Notes: generated by a model from the letters alone, not told the origin. Positions 43,529 through 52,142 are shown, counted from the first letter of the stretch. The stretch is 64,000 nt of DNA from Sulfurospirillum cavolei (GCF_000813325.1 NZ_BBQE01000001.1), one strand, 5' to 3'. Translations and numbers: made by a program.

Positions 43529-44179
43529 ATGAGACAGTACGAAACGTATAAATGTAGCAAATGCGGTAATGAGGTTGAAGTGCAAAATGTCGGAGGCGGA
43601 AAGCTTACCTGTTGCGGTCAAGAGATGAGTTGTATTACCGAAGATCTTACGGCTGTCAATTTAATGAAAGCCTTTGCCGGCGAATCGCAAGCGAGAAATA
43701 AGTACGATCTTTTTGCGGATATCGCACAAGAAGAGGGCTGGCATGCGGTAGCGCGTCACTTTAGAGAAGCGGCGGAGAATGAAAAATGGCATGCGCGCGC
43801 AGAATTTAAAGCGTATCATAAACTCGTAGACGGTGCGGAAACGGAACTCACGCTTAAAAACTTGGACAGCGCAATGGCAGGCGAAAACTACGAGCACACG
43901 ACAATGTATCCGAATTTTGCGAAGATTGCGGAAGACGAAGGACATAAAGAACTTGCGCGCCTTTTTAACGCTATCGGTAAAGTCGAAGTCGAACACGAAC
44001 GCGAATACAAAGCCTTACAAGACGCGATGAGAGAAGACGGTTTCTTTAGCGATGAGGAAGAGGAGATTTGGGTCTGCGAAGTGTGCGGACACATTCATCG
44101 AGGTAAACGCGCACCTAACGCTTGTCCGCTTTGTAAAGTCGGTAAAGAGTATTTTAAACGCCAATGTTTAGGACTCTAA
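43529..44179 (+). CDS. rrc: Desulforubrerythrin
   Basis: The 216-residue protein has three modules: an N-terminal desulforedoxin-type Fe(Cys)4 site (YKCSKCGNE ... KLTCCGQEM), a ferritin-like diiron domain (about 40-170, with the helices GESQARNKYDLFAD, AENEKWHARAEF, GENYEHTTMYP and KVEVEHEREYKAL), and a C-terminal rubredoxin domain (WVCEVCGHIH ... NACPLCKVG). This arrangement is that of Rrc of Campylobacter jejuni, a peroxide-reducing protein of microaerophiles. AAAGGAG precedes the ATG. It forms a single-gene unit with a possible metal-regulator operator upstream. Confidence 0.97.
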   Translation: MRQYETYKCSKCGNEVEVQNVGGGKLTCCGQEMSCITEDLTAVNLMKAFAGESQARNKYDLFADIAQEEGWHAVARHFREAAENEKWHARAEFKAYHKLVDGAETELTLKNLDSAMAGENYEHTTMYPNFAKIAEDEGHKELARLFNAIGKVEVEHEREYKALQDAMREDGFFSDEEEEIWVCEVCGHIHRGKRAPNACPLCKVGKEYFKRQCLGL

Positions 44180-44198
44180 AAAGCACTTATTGAAAAAA

Positions 44199-44224
44199 TA
44201 GCCGCATTTATATCAGTGCGGCTA
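44199..44224 (-). terminator. Intrinsic terminator of xerH
   Basis: On the minus strand TAGCCGCA and TGCGGCTA form an 8-bp stem with a 10-base loop, followed by six T residues (A at 44193-44198 on the plus strand). It begins 11 bp past the xerH stop. In the plus direction no T-tract follows. Confidence 0.8.
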
Positions 44225-44234
44225 CGGCTATTCT

Positions 44235-45287
44235 CTAAAAAATATCCGTTGTTTTCGTGAGACGGTCTTTGTCGAAATGCGTATAAATTCTTGACGTATT
44301 AATGTCTGCATGCCCAAGCGATTCTTGTACTAAAATCAAATCTTTACTTTTTTGATAAAGCAAAGTCGCAAAGGTATGTCGTAACATATGCGCTCCGTTT
44401 TTATTTTTACGAATACCCACATGTAAGAGAATTTTCTCAACAAGTCGACTGACGTATGCTTGGGTTAATTCCTTACCTTTGTGGTTGCAAAATAAAAGGC
44501 CGTTATCGCATGTTTTGGAGGCTAGCCATAGCCGTAAATCTTCTTGAATAATCGTTTCTTTAATCATAACGACCCTAGGTTTGTTGCCTTTTCCTCTCAC
44601 TTGAATGACGTAAGCGTTTCCGTCTTTGACAAAATCTTTGATAAGAATATGAAGGGCTTCGCTGACCCTGATTCCCGTATATAAAATTACTTTGATAATC
44701 AAGCGGTTTCGAGCGGCTGATGTGAGCTCAAAAGGATAAGCGTCGATCCCCTCAATGAAGCGTTGAGCTTCTTCCTGATTCATAAAAGAGGGGAGTTTCG
44801 TACCGCTTTTACCTCCTAAACCGCCCCAATTTTTGAGTTCGATTCCGTATCGAAAGGCATTACCGGTTTCATCTGCATTTTGTTTATCGATAAATCCGAA
44901 AAAGGCGATGAGTGCAATGCGATAGTTCTTTTTAGTCGCATCCGATAGATTAGCCGTTTCGGATGCAAGAAAATCGCTTAATAACTCTTCGTCTATCTCT
45001 CGCATTGAGGAAGCTCCGTAAGTGTTTAAAAAGAGTGATAATTTTTCAAGAGGAATAAAATAGACGTGAATGCTATTGATACCGATATTGCGAATTTCCT
45101 TGATAAGCGGTTTTAACGCCTCAAGTGAATAGAGATTTTTCGAAAGCTTTTGGAGAATCAACGCCAGCCGCTCCTTATCTTTAACATGTCTATTTGAAAG
45201 GGACGTAATCTTATTTCGGATGAATCGTACAAGCCAAAAAAGGTAAGTGTCGTTAAACGAGTTTTCACAGTCCAAAGGGTATTTCAT
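44235..45287 (-). CDS. xerH: Tyrosine recombinase XerH
   Basis: XerH resolves chromosome dimers at a dif site on its own, without a XerC/XerD pair, in Campylobacterota. The 350-residue protein has a SAM-like N-terminal core-binding domain (about 60-160) and the catalytic domain with the full tyrosine recombinase set: arginine in GIRVSEALH, HMLRHTFATLL (HxxR), LGHADINTS (H) and the nucleophile in SRIYTHF. The length matches known XerH proteins. It is alone between terminator and a 258-bp upstream region that contains a dif-like site at 45368-45395, supporting a native XerH rather than a phage integrase. Confidence 0.92.
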   Translation of the reverse strand: MKYPLDCENSFNDTYLFWLVRFIRNKITSLSNRHVKDKERLALILQKLSKNLYSLEALKPLIKEIRNIGINSIHVYFIPLEKLSLFLNTYGASSMREIDEELLSDFLASETANLSDATKKNYRIALIAFFGFIDKQNADETGNAFRYGIELKNWGGLGGKSGTKLPSFMNQEEAQRFIEGIDAYPFELTSAARNRLIIKVILYTGIRVSEALHILIKDFVKDGNAYVIQVRGKGNKPRVVMIKETIIQEDLRLWLASKTCDNGLLFCNHKGKELTQAYVSRLVEKILLHVGIRKNKNGAHMLRHTFATLLYQKSKDLILVQESLGHADINTSRIYTHFDKDRLTKTTDIF

Positions 45288-45367
45288 CGATACGTCGCTT
45301 TTATTGAAGTAAGTGACTTATACTAACGTTTTTTCATTTAAATCTTGAATAAAAACTTCAAATTAAT

Positions 45368-45395
45368 TAGTTTGGAAATTATAGTTTCCAATACA
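45368..45395. other. Candidate difH recombination site
   Basis: Two 11-bp arms (TAGTTTGGAAA and TTTCCAATACA) flank a six-base centre TTATAG. The inner seven bases are perfectly inverted (TTGGAAA/TTTCCAA), and the full arms agree at eight of eleven positions. The 11-6-11 layout is that of bacterial dif sites, and it lies 81 bp upstream of xerH, as expected of single-recombinase systems. Confidence 0.7.
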
Positions 45396-45545
45396 AATAT
45401 GACATATTAATAGGGCACGTCTATAGCCGTTAAGTATTTGTAAAAGTACTTTTATCGTTAAAACTCCTTTTTTAGGGGCGTTTTTTATGATATAAACTAT
45501 AAAATATATTTTACATTTTACATTGTAAGAATACAGGAGAAAAAG

Positions 45546-45992
45546 ATGTCTCAATTAAAAACGAAACTTCAAGACGACTTGAAAGAAGCCATGAAAAACA
45601 AAGATGTTTTTAAACGCGACGCGATACGCTTTTTAATGAGTGCTCTCAAACAAATCGAAGTTGACGAGCGCAAAGAGTTGAGCGATGAAGATATTATGAA
45701 AATTATCCAAAAATCCCTCAAACAACGCGAAGACGCGATTAGCGCGTTTCAAGAGGCCGGGCGTAACGATCTTGTCGAAAAAGAGACGGCGGAAGCTTCA
45801 CTGCTTAAAAGTTATTTGCCTCAACAATTAAGCGATGATGAGCTGAAAGCTATTATTCAAAAACATATTGCCGCTTTAGGCATTAGCTCTATGAAAGAGA
45901 TCGGAAAATTGATGCCGGTTATTTTAAGCGAATGTGCCGGCGTGGCAGATGGAAAACGCATTAATCTTATCGCAAAAACCATGTTAGCGTAA
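45546..45992 (+). CDS. GatB/YqeY domain protein
   Basis: The 148-residue protein has the YqeY fold that in GatB forms the tRNA-binding tail: LKTKLQDDLKEAMKNKDVFKRDAIRFLMSALKQ, followed by KQREDAISAFQEAGRNDLVEKE and EIGKLMPVILSECAGVADGKRIN. The stand-alone protein is widespread, probably linked to tRNA-dependent amidation or translation, but its function is not established. AGGAG lies before the ATG, and the gene is closed by the terminator at 45997-46025. Confidence 0.92.
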   Translation: MSQLKTKLQDDLKEAMKNKDVFKRDAIRFLMSALKQIEVDERKELSDEDIMKIIQKSLKQREDAISAFQEAGRNDLVEKETAEASLLKSYLPQQLSDDELKAIIQKHIAALGISSMKEIGKLMPVILSECAGVADGKRINLIAKTMLA

Positions 45993-45996
45993 AAGT

Positions 45997-46035
45997 GACA
46001 TGTAAGAGATTTTCTCTTACATGTCGTCTTTTTTT
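45997..46035 (+). terminator. Terminator built from two inverted ACATGT words
   Basis: GACATGTAAGAGA (45997-46009) and TCTCTTACATGTC (46013-46025) form a perfect 13-bp stem with a TTT loop, followed by GTCTTTTTTT. It ends the yqeY transcript and, with a short T-run on the other strand, may help to end ackA. The stem contains two copies of the ACATGTAAGAG word in opposite orientation. Confidence 0.92.
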
Positions 46036-47254
46036 AGTGAAGCTTTTGTTTATGCGCCAAAATGACTTCTTGCGTCTGTAGGGCAATCTCTAACTCTTCG
46101 TTCGTCGGAATGACCAGTACCGTCACAGGACTCTCTTTTGTGCTAATTTGCATGGTACGCGAAGAACGTTTTTGATTGAGAATCGGATCGATTTCGATAC
46201 CCAGATTTTGCAGATTCTCGCAACTCTTAGCACGAACGTTGTGGGCATTTTCTCCGATACCTCCGGTAAAGACGATACAATCGACGCGTCCTAATGCGGC
46301 ACTGTAGGCACCGATGTATTTTTTGATGCGGTAGTTGAACATGTCCAGTGCCAATTGAGCTTTTTCGTTACCCTCTTCTGCCATTTGCCCGACTTCTCGC
46401 ATGTCATTGATACCGCAAATGCCTTTGAGACCGCTTTCTTTGTTTAAGACGCGATCTAAGGTTTCAATATCCAAACCTTCTTTGCGTGCAAGGTAAAATA
46501 AAACGGCCGGATCGATATCGCCGCTTCGCGTTCCCATCATCAATCCTTCAAGCGGTGTTAACCCCATAGAAGTATCGACGCTCTGCCCGTTTTGAATCGC
46601 ACTGACGCTTGCGCCGTTTCCCAAGTGCAAGGTAATTGCGTTAAGTTGGGAAAGTTTTTTACCCATAAATTTTGCCGCCTCTTTTGCGACAAAACGATGC
46701 GAAGTTCCGTGAAAACCGTAGCGTCTGATTTTCAAATCTTCGTAATAATGATAAGGAATCGCGTACATGTAAGCATGCGGCGGCATCGTTGCGTGAAACG
46801 CCGTATCAAATACGACAACTTGCGGAACGCTTGGGCTTTGTTCCAAAGAGACTTTGATACCGGCTAAATGCCCCGGATTGTGAAGCGGCGCCAATGGAAT
46901 CAAACGTTCGATTTCCGAGGCGACCCATTCATCGACGATTACGGGTTCACGGAAAGAAGAGCCGCCTTGCACGACGCGGTGCCCTATTCCGTCAAGGTCG
47001 TTTAAATCGTGAATGGCACTCGATTCGATCAAAAGCGCGCTCATGAGTTTTAAAGCGATTTCATGGTTTGGAATCGGCAATTTATGCTCAATTTTTTGTT
47101 CAGCACCCTCTTTGTCAAGGTATTTAATACGAGCAAGCGAAGAGTTTTCTCCGATTTGCTCGATTAAGCCGTTGGCAATAACGGCATAATTTTCCATATT
47201 AATCAATTGATATTTGATCGAAGAACTTCCCGCATTTAGCACTAAGATTTTCAT
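46034..47254 (-). CDS. ackA: Acetate kinase
   Basis: AckA transfers phosphate between acetyl phosphate and ADP. The start VLNAGSSSIKYQLI, the central RRYGFHGTSHRFVAKEA (catalytic histidine and arginine) and the nucleotide-binding FTGGIGENAHNVR mark the family; the length is 406 aa. Its ATG overlaps the pta stop by four bases, so pta and ackA are an operon serving acetate excretion or assimilation. Confidence 0.97.
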   Translation of the reverse strand: MKILVLNAGSSSIKYQLINMENYAVIANGLIEQIGENSSLARIKYLDKEGAEQKIEHKLPIPNHEIALKLMSALLIESSAIHDLNDLDGIGHRVVQGGSSFREPVIVDEWVASEIERLIPLAPLHNPGHLAGIKVSLEQSPSVPQVVVFDTAFHATMPPHAYMYAIPYHYYEDLKIRRYGFHGTSHRFVAKEAAKFMGKKLSQLNAITLHLGNGASVSAIQNGQSVDTSMGLTPLEGLMMGTRSGDIDPAVLFYLARKEGLDIETLDRVLNKESGLKGICGINDMREVGQMAEEGNEKAQLALDMFNYRIKKYIGAYSAALGRVDCIVFTGGIGENAHNVRAKSCENLQNLGIEIDPILNQKRSSRTMQISTKESPVTVLVIPTNEELEIALQTQEVILAHKQKLH

Positions 47255-49359
47255 TGAGCTTCCCCTTCGCCGCTTTGCGCTTGGATTGCCGTGATGGCAA
47301 CCGTATTGACGATGTCGGGGACCAAACAGCCTCGGCTTAAGTCGTTGACCGGCTTGCGTAAGCCCTGAAGTACGGGACCGATAGCAACGGCTCCGGAGCT
47401 TCGCTGAACCGCTTTATACGTGTTATTGCCGGTGTTGAGATCCGGAAAAATGAAAATCGTTGCTTGCCCCGCAACGTGGCTATTGGGCAGTTTTGTTTTT
47501 GCAACGATCGGGTCGATCGCCGCATCGTACTGTATCGGTCCTTCGACCAAAAGATCGGGACGGGCTTCTTTGACGATTTTGGTCGCCAAGCGTACTTTTT
47601 CGACCTCTTCGCCTTTTCCGGAATCTCCCGTAGAGTAGGAAAGCATCGCAATTTTCGGCTCAATACCGAACATTTTTGCCGTATCGGCAGACGAGATAGC
47701 GATTTGCGCCAACTCTTCCGCATTGGGGTCTTGGTTAACGGCACAGTCGCCGTAAACTAAAACGCGCGTATCCAAACACATAAAAAAGAGGCTTGATACG
47801 ATGGAAATACCCGGTTTGGTTTTAATGATCTGAAGTGCCGGACGGATCGTCTCTTGCGTCGTATGAATCGCACCGGAAACCATACCGTCGGCATGTCCCA
47901 AATACACCATCATCGTACCGAAGTAATTTTTCATCATCATACTATCTTTGGCGACTTCGAGGGTTAAGCCTTTGGCTTTACGCATCTCGTAAAAAGAGGT
48001 AACGAAAGAGTCCATAAGCGAAGAGTTTAGCGGATCGATAATTGTCGCTTTGCTAATATCCAGCCCTAACGTAGCGCTTTTTTGTCGAACTTCTTCTTCG
48101 ACGCCGAGTAAAATAATATCGGCAACGTCGCGTCGAAGTAAAATCTCCGTTGCTCGCAAGATACGTTCGTCATTACTCTCCGGAAGAACAATGCGTTTGC
48201 GACCTCTTCGTGCTCTTTCGAACAAGGCGTATTCAAACATTACCGGTGTAATCGAGCTTGCGGAAGAAGGCATATTGATAGAGCGATGCATCTCTTCGAT
48301 ATTGACGTTGGACGAAAAAAGTCCCATAGCAAGCGCAATTTTACGTACGCTTTGCGGCGTAATGCGGGCAGGCACGTTGGCAACGTTGACGGCTGTGGTA
48401 AACGTACCCTCGTCGACGCTTAAAATGGGAATGGAAAGGTCTTTAAATCCCGCAATCAATTTGTTAATCGACTTGTGCGGCATCATTCCCGCGGTGAGTA
48501 AGATACCCGAGATATTCGGATAGTTGTTTGAAAAAACGGTGCTTAAACATCCTACGATAATATCGGATCGGTCGCCCGAGGTAATAATCAAATCGCCGTC
48601 TTCGATGTATTCTAAAAAATTATCGAGTTTCATAGCGGCGATTTTGCTTTGTTTGACCACGCGGCGTAGGTCTTTTTCTTCTCCGTAGATATGAACGCAT
48701 CCTAACGTTTTTTTAATTTCGGCGACGGTAGGTGTATCCAGCTCGGGAATCTCTTGTAAAAAGTACAAAGGTGCTTCTTGCAAAGATTCTTTTTGCGTCA
48801 GCTCTTTAAGTGCTTCCCACTCCGTTTCGCCTAAGCGGTTGACAAAAGTCGCAAAGTGGTGGCAACCCGCCGCTTTGATGGCTTCGGCTTCGATATGAAT
48901 TTCGTCAATCACCTCTTTAACGTTTTTACCTTTACCTTTTAAAACGCTAATAAAAGGGCTGCTAAGGTTTTTGGCGATGGAGAGATTAATATCAAAATCG
49001 ATCGTCGGTGAAAAGTTGGATTGGTTTAATCCCTCAATCAATACAAAGTCGTACCGACTCTCTAAATTCTTCAATTTATCGATCAGCGTTTCAAGCACTT
49101 CGTTATATTTGTTTTCGGCAACCAAACTCTCGACTTCGTGAACGCTATAACCGACCATTTCATGAACGTCCATACCCAAGGCATAATGTTCAAGCATAAA
49201 CTCGATATCTTTATCGACCGTTTTGTCGTCCGCAACGACGGGGCGAAAAAAAGCAACTTTGCCTAGACGTCCTTTTAAAAGCTCCATGATACCCATCGCT
49301 ACGACCAAACTACCGGCCGCAGGTGCTAGCGATGAAATATACAAACTTTTCGTTTTCAT
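47251..49359 (-). CDS. pta: Phosphate acetyltransferase (long form)
   Basis: Pta exchanges acetyl-CoA and acetyl phosphate. It is the long E. coli-like form of about 702 residues: N-terminal P-loop-like domain (KSLYISSLAPAAGSLVVAMGIMELL), central DRTGG domain, and C-terminal catalytic domain (RIVLPESNDERILRA to GPVLQGLRKPVNDLSRG). The P-loop sequence here, SLAPAAGSLVVA, lacks the usual GKT/S, so that domain is probably regulatory. The frame is open to 49389; AAGGAG before ATG 49359 decides the start. A TATAGT at about 49392-49397 (minus) is a possible -10 box. Confidence 0.96.
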   Translation of the reverse strand: MKTKSLYISSLAPAAGSLVVAMGIMELLKGRLGKVAFFRPVVADDKTVDKDIEFMLEHYALGMDVHEMVGYSVHEVESLVAENKYNEVLETLIDKLKNLESRYDFVLIEGLNQSNFSPTIDFDINLSIAKNLSSPFISVLKGKGKNVKEVIDEIHIEAEAIKAAGCHHFATFVNRLGETEWEALKELTQKESLQEAPLYFLQEIPELDTPTVAEIKKTLGCVHIYGEEKDLRRVVKQSKIAAMKLDNFLEYIEDGDLIITSGDRSDIIVGCLSTVFSNNYPNISGILLTAGMMPHKSINKLIAGFKDLSIPILSVDEGTFTTAVNVANVPARITPQSVRKIALAMGLFSSNVNIEEMHRSINMPSSASSITPVMFEYALFERARRGRKRIVLPESNDERILRATEILLRRDVADIILLGVEEEVRQKSATLGLDISKATIIDPLNSSLMDSFVTSFYEMRKAKGLTLEVAKDSMMMKNYFGTMMVYLGHADGMVSGAIHTTQETIRPALQIIKTKPGISIVSSLFFMCLDTRVLVYGDCAVNQDPNAEELAQIAISSADTAKMFGIEPKIAMLSYSTGDSGKGEEVEKVRLATKIVKEARPDLLVEGPIQYDAAIDPIVAKTKLPNSHVAGQATIFIFPDLNTGNNTYKAVQRSSGAVAIGPVLQGLRKPVNDLSRGCLVPDIVNTVAITAIQAQSGEGEAQ

Positions 49360-49434
49360 CTCTCTCCTTTTAAATGTAACTCTACTCACTATACTATAGC
49401 AAACGTCTAATAAAGATATAACAAAATAAAATGA

Positions 49435-50874
49435 CTACATAAAACTCGGTGCATCATTGGAAAAAAGGATAATATCGCCTTTTTGCGTAAATTCGGCTAA
49501 TACGTCTTGGAGTTTACTTTTATCGGATAAAATAATTTTTTGAGCTTTTTGAATCGCTTTGTTTAGTATCGTAACATTCGTTTTTCCGGTAATAATCACC
49601 AGATCGAAAACATCGTCGATTTTTTTCGCTAAAAGCGTATTGTCGTGTTCGTTACTTTCAACGATACCCGGCGTAATGATCACTTTACGACCTTGATACG
49701 TCGCGATTAAGTCATACGAACCGAGCATTCCTTCTAAATTACCGTTAAAGCTATCGTCGATAATGATTTTTCCGCCGGCCTCGATACGTTCTAAGCGATG
49801 TTCGACACTACGCAAGGTCGAAACCGAAGCGCGAATCGTCTCCGTATCAATGCCTAAAGCATGCGCGACGTAAATAGCCGCACTCAAATTGGCGGCGTTA
49901 AATGCCCCTAAAAGATTACAATGAAAGCGTTCCTCTCTTCCCTCAATCGGAATCGTAAACGATAGTCCTTCTAAGGTGGCGTCGACGTCCGTAATTTCCG
50001 AACCGAAAACACTGATACATCCGCCTTCTTTAGCATGCGCGCTTTCATGAACAAACGCTTTTTCAAGGCGCGTGGAGTGTAAAAGTTCCATTTTCGTATT
50101 GCGAATGTTTTCGAGCGTTTTAAAGTATTCGATATGTTGAGCACCGATGCATCCTACAACAGCGATGTGAGGATTGACGAAACGTGCGATTTCGTCAATG
50201 TCGCCTTTGAGCCTAGCACCGGCTTCGACGATATAGATATCACACGCTTCGGGTAGGTTTTCGTTAATATCTTTGATAATACCGCCTAACGTATTAACGC
50301 TACGGGGAGTTTTATAGACGCGATAGGCAAAAGAGAGAATATGCGCTAAAAAATTTTTAATACTGGTTTTACCGTAACTTGCCGTAATCGCTACGACTTT
50401 TAACGAAGGATTGCGCATCAATTTTTGACGTGCGGATCGTTTAAAGCCTTCAAAGAGGATTTTTTCGTATGCAAGTGCGATCACATGTGCCGTTAGAAGA
50501 GGAATCAAAACGCCAAACGTCTCGCAACCGCGCCAAACACTGATGCATAGCGTATCTTGAAACAAAGCCGCTAAGAGTAAAAAAAGAAAAAAACGTTTAA
50601 CGCGAGGGGTAAAAACAAGCTTTTTATCGAGCTTACGGTACCATGCGAAAAGAGAAATAAGATAACCGACACTCCAAAACAAAACCACCCATCCCGATAA
50701 AAGATAATAACCCGCAAGCGGTACGGCTAGAAAATAAAGATGCCAATCGTAACGATGGTAGTGAAAACACAAACGCTCTAATCGATAGGAGTACCATTGC
50801 ATAGCACTCATAAAATAATAGCCAAGACCTAAGGTTAAAAGCAGTTGCGAACTTACCCGTAACAACAGTTCCAT
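49435..50874 (-). CDS. murF: MurF-type peptidoglycan ligase with a membrane-embedded N-terminus
   Basis: MurF adds D-Ala-D-Ala to the UDP-MurNAc-tripeptide. The ATP-binding loop AITASYGKTSIKNFLAHIL (about residues 162-180), VEAGARLKGDIDEIARFV, the central domain and a C-terminal ligase domain (VEHRLERIEAGGKIIIDDSFNGN) are clear. Instead of the usual soluble N-terminal UDP-MurNAc domain, the first 140 residues hold four to five hydrophobic helices, as in Helicobacter and Campylobacter homologues. Its ATG overlaps the stop of the acylphosphatase gene by one base, and ddl, the source of D-Ala-D-Ala, is in the same operon. Confidence 0.9.
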   Translation of the reverse strand: MELLLRVSSQLLLTLGLGYYFMSAMQWYSYRLERLCFHYHRYDWHLYFLAVPLAGYYLLSGWVVLFWSVGYLISLFAWYRKLDKKLVFTPRVKRFFLFLLLAALFQDTLCISVWRGCETFGVLIPLLTAHVIALAYEKILFEGFKRSARQKLMRNPSLKVVAITASYGKTSIKNFLAHILSFAYRVYKTPRSVNTLGGIIKDINENLPEACDIYIVEAGARLKGDIDEIARFVNPHIAVVGCIGAQHIEYFKTLENIRNTKMELLHSTRLEKAFVHESAHAKEGGCISVFGSEITDVDATLEGLSFTIPIEGREERFHCNLLGAFNAANLSAAIYVAHALGIDTETIRASVSTLRSVEHRLERIEAGGKIIIDDSFNGNLEGMLGSYDLIATYQGRKVIITPGIVESNEHDNTLLAKKIDDVFDLVIITGKTNVTILNKAIQKAQKIILSDKSKLQDVLAEFTQKGDIILFSNDAPSFM

Positions 50875-51146
50875 TATGCCCTCTTCTCGAAAGTATCGAA
50901 ATGCATTGACTCGATTTTTTCACATGTAACGTTTTTCACGTCGGAAAACAAAGAACCGTCGTACAATTTACTGATAAAAAATTCCAAATCTTCTTCATAA
51001 TCGGCATTCAAAACCACTTCGACGCTACCGTCCGCTAGGTTGCGGATGTATCCGTAATACTCAAGTGCGTGAGCAACTTCGAGCACGTATTTTCTATAAT
51101 TAACGCCTTGAACGCGCCCTGTCACAATCATCCGATATGTACTCAA
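50874..51146 (-). CDS. acyP: Acylphosphatase
   Basis: This small enzyme splits acyl phosphates such as acetyl phosphate or carbamoyl phosphate. The phosphate loop GRVQGVNYRKY holds the catalytic arginine (residue 18), and the catalytic asparagine is in YIRNLADGSVEV (residue 36); the length of 90 aa is normal. It overlaps both neighbours (four bases with the hydrolase, one with murF). Confidence 0.93.
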   Translation of the reverse strand: MSTYRMIVTGRVQGVNYRKYVLEVAHALEYYGYIRNLADGSVEVVLNADYEEDLEFFISKLYDGSLFSDVKNVTCEKIESMHFDTFEKRA

Positions 51147-51868
51147 CCCAAAGACTCCATCATAATTTTTTCGATTGTTACACCGTTTCGTAGAAAAAAG
51201 AAATGATCACCCTCTAAAGGGAAAAAACGGCTACCTGCGATGAGCGTATGGATAGTTTCACCGCTTAAAAGCGGAGTCGCTTTATCTTCTTTGCCCCAAA
51301 AAATGAATGTTCGAGAGCGAATTTTAGCAAAGGTATCGCTAAAATCTTCATTAACGACGCGTTTTAGTATTTCATACATTGTTTCACTCATACCTTCGAC
51401 GTCTTTCGTGGCAAAAAAGCGGTAAAAACGTTTCGGAAAAAACGGTTTAAAGCATTTAAAAAGTGCTATTTTGAAGCGTACTTTAAAAGATTTCGGAGCA
51501 ACGATACCTGCGCTTGAAAGTAATACTAAAATTTCGGGATGCAGCAAAGTTGCGACTTTACCGCCGAAAGAGTGTCCGACGATCATCCACGGGCGAATCG
51601 AAAGGGCGTCTAAAAATGCATTGACGATTGCGGCGTATTCTTGCGAATTTAAAACGCGCTCCTCGATACTCGAATCTCCAAACCCGGGTAAATCCAAGTA
51701 CAGATGCGTACAGTGCGGGAACGTTTTGCTAAAAGCATACTTCATGCTCTCTTTATTGCTTCCCCAACCGTGCAGAAATAAAACGACCTTTTCGCAATGC
51801 GGTTGAAACATTTCGTAGCTAAGACGATAACGTGTACCTTCAAACAAAATCTCTTTCTTAGCCATCAC
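51143..51868 (-). CDS. Alpha/beta hydrolase
   Basis: The nucleophile elbow GHSFGGKVA (serine), the oxyanion-side HGWGSNKESM and a C-terminal histidine in EGDHFFFL complete a serine hydrolase site; the length is 241 aa. The gene holds the same place between murF and ddl in Campylobacter and Helicobacter, suggesting a conserved link with envelope building, but the substrate is unknown. It starts within the last bases of the Phd-like gene (11-bp overlap). Confidence 0.88.
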   Translation of the reverse strand: MMAKKEILFEGTRYRLSYEMFQPHCEKVVLFLHGWGSNKESMKYAFSKTFPHCTHLYLDLPGFGDSSIEERVLNSQEYAAIVNAFLDALSIRPWMIVGHSFGGKVATLLHPEILVLLSSAGIVAPKSFKVRFKIALFKCFKPFFPKRFYRFFATKDVEGMSETMYEILKRVVNEDFSDTFAKIRSRTFIFWGKEDKATPLLSGETIHTLIAGSRFFPLEGDHFFFLRNGVTIEKIMMESLG

Positions 51869-52085
51869 TCTTCTTTTTCGAACTTGCGTATATTTTTTCC
51901 AAAATAGTGACGGCTTCGCTCATTTTCTCGTAAGCGTCTATCGGAATCATCACTGCTTCAAAGCGATTGTTTTTAACGATAACGACGCGCTTTTGCTTCC
52001 CTTTGGTAATGCTTCCCAAAACCGTACTAAAGTTTCGAACCATATCGGTCGCCGTCATTATTTCGTCTTTTGCATAGGTCATCAT
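51858..52085 (-). CDS. Phd/YefM-family antitoxin-like protein without an adjacent toxin
   Basis: The 75-residue product (start MMTYAKDEIMTATDMVRNFS, preceded by AGAGG) has the N-terminal DNA-binding fold of Phd/YefM antitoxins: MTATDMVRNFSTVLGSI, KRVVIVKNNRFEAVMIPIDAYEKMSEA. The frame extends upstream to 52127, but no RBS supports that. No RelE, Doc or other toxin lies beside it: the neighbours are ddl and the alpha/beta hydrolase. It may be a regulator of this cell-wall operon or the remnant of a toxin-antitoxin pair. Confidence 0.85.
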   Translation of the reverse strand: MMTYAKDEIMTATDMVRNFSTVLGSITKGKQKRVVIVKNNRFEAVMIPIDAYEKMSEAVTILEKIYASSKKKSDG

Positions 52086-52142
52086 AGCGCTGAACCTCTT
52101 TTTGTGCATAATTTTATGTAAAATCATACGAAAAAGAGGCTT

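Noticed and set aside
44235..45287. Phage or integron integrase
   Set aside because: Length, sequence type and a nearby dif-like site fit the housekeeping XerH; there are no phage genes or tRNA attachment site around it.
45363..45554. 63-codon minus-strand frame upstream of yqeY
   Set aside because: It runs through the dif-like site and the AT-rich promoter region of yqeY, has no ribosome site and an unlikely composition.
51858..52127. Complete toxin-antitoxin module at the Phd-like gene
   Set aside because: Both flanking genes are housekeeping (ddl and an alpha/beta hydrolase); no toxin candidate exists on either strand.
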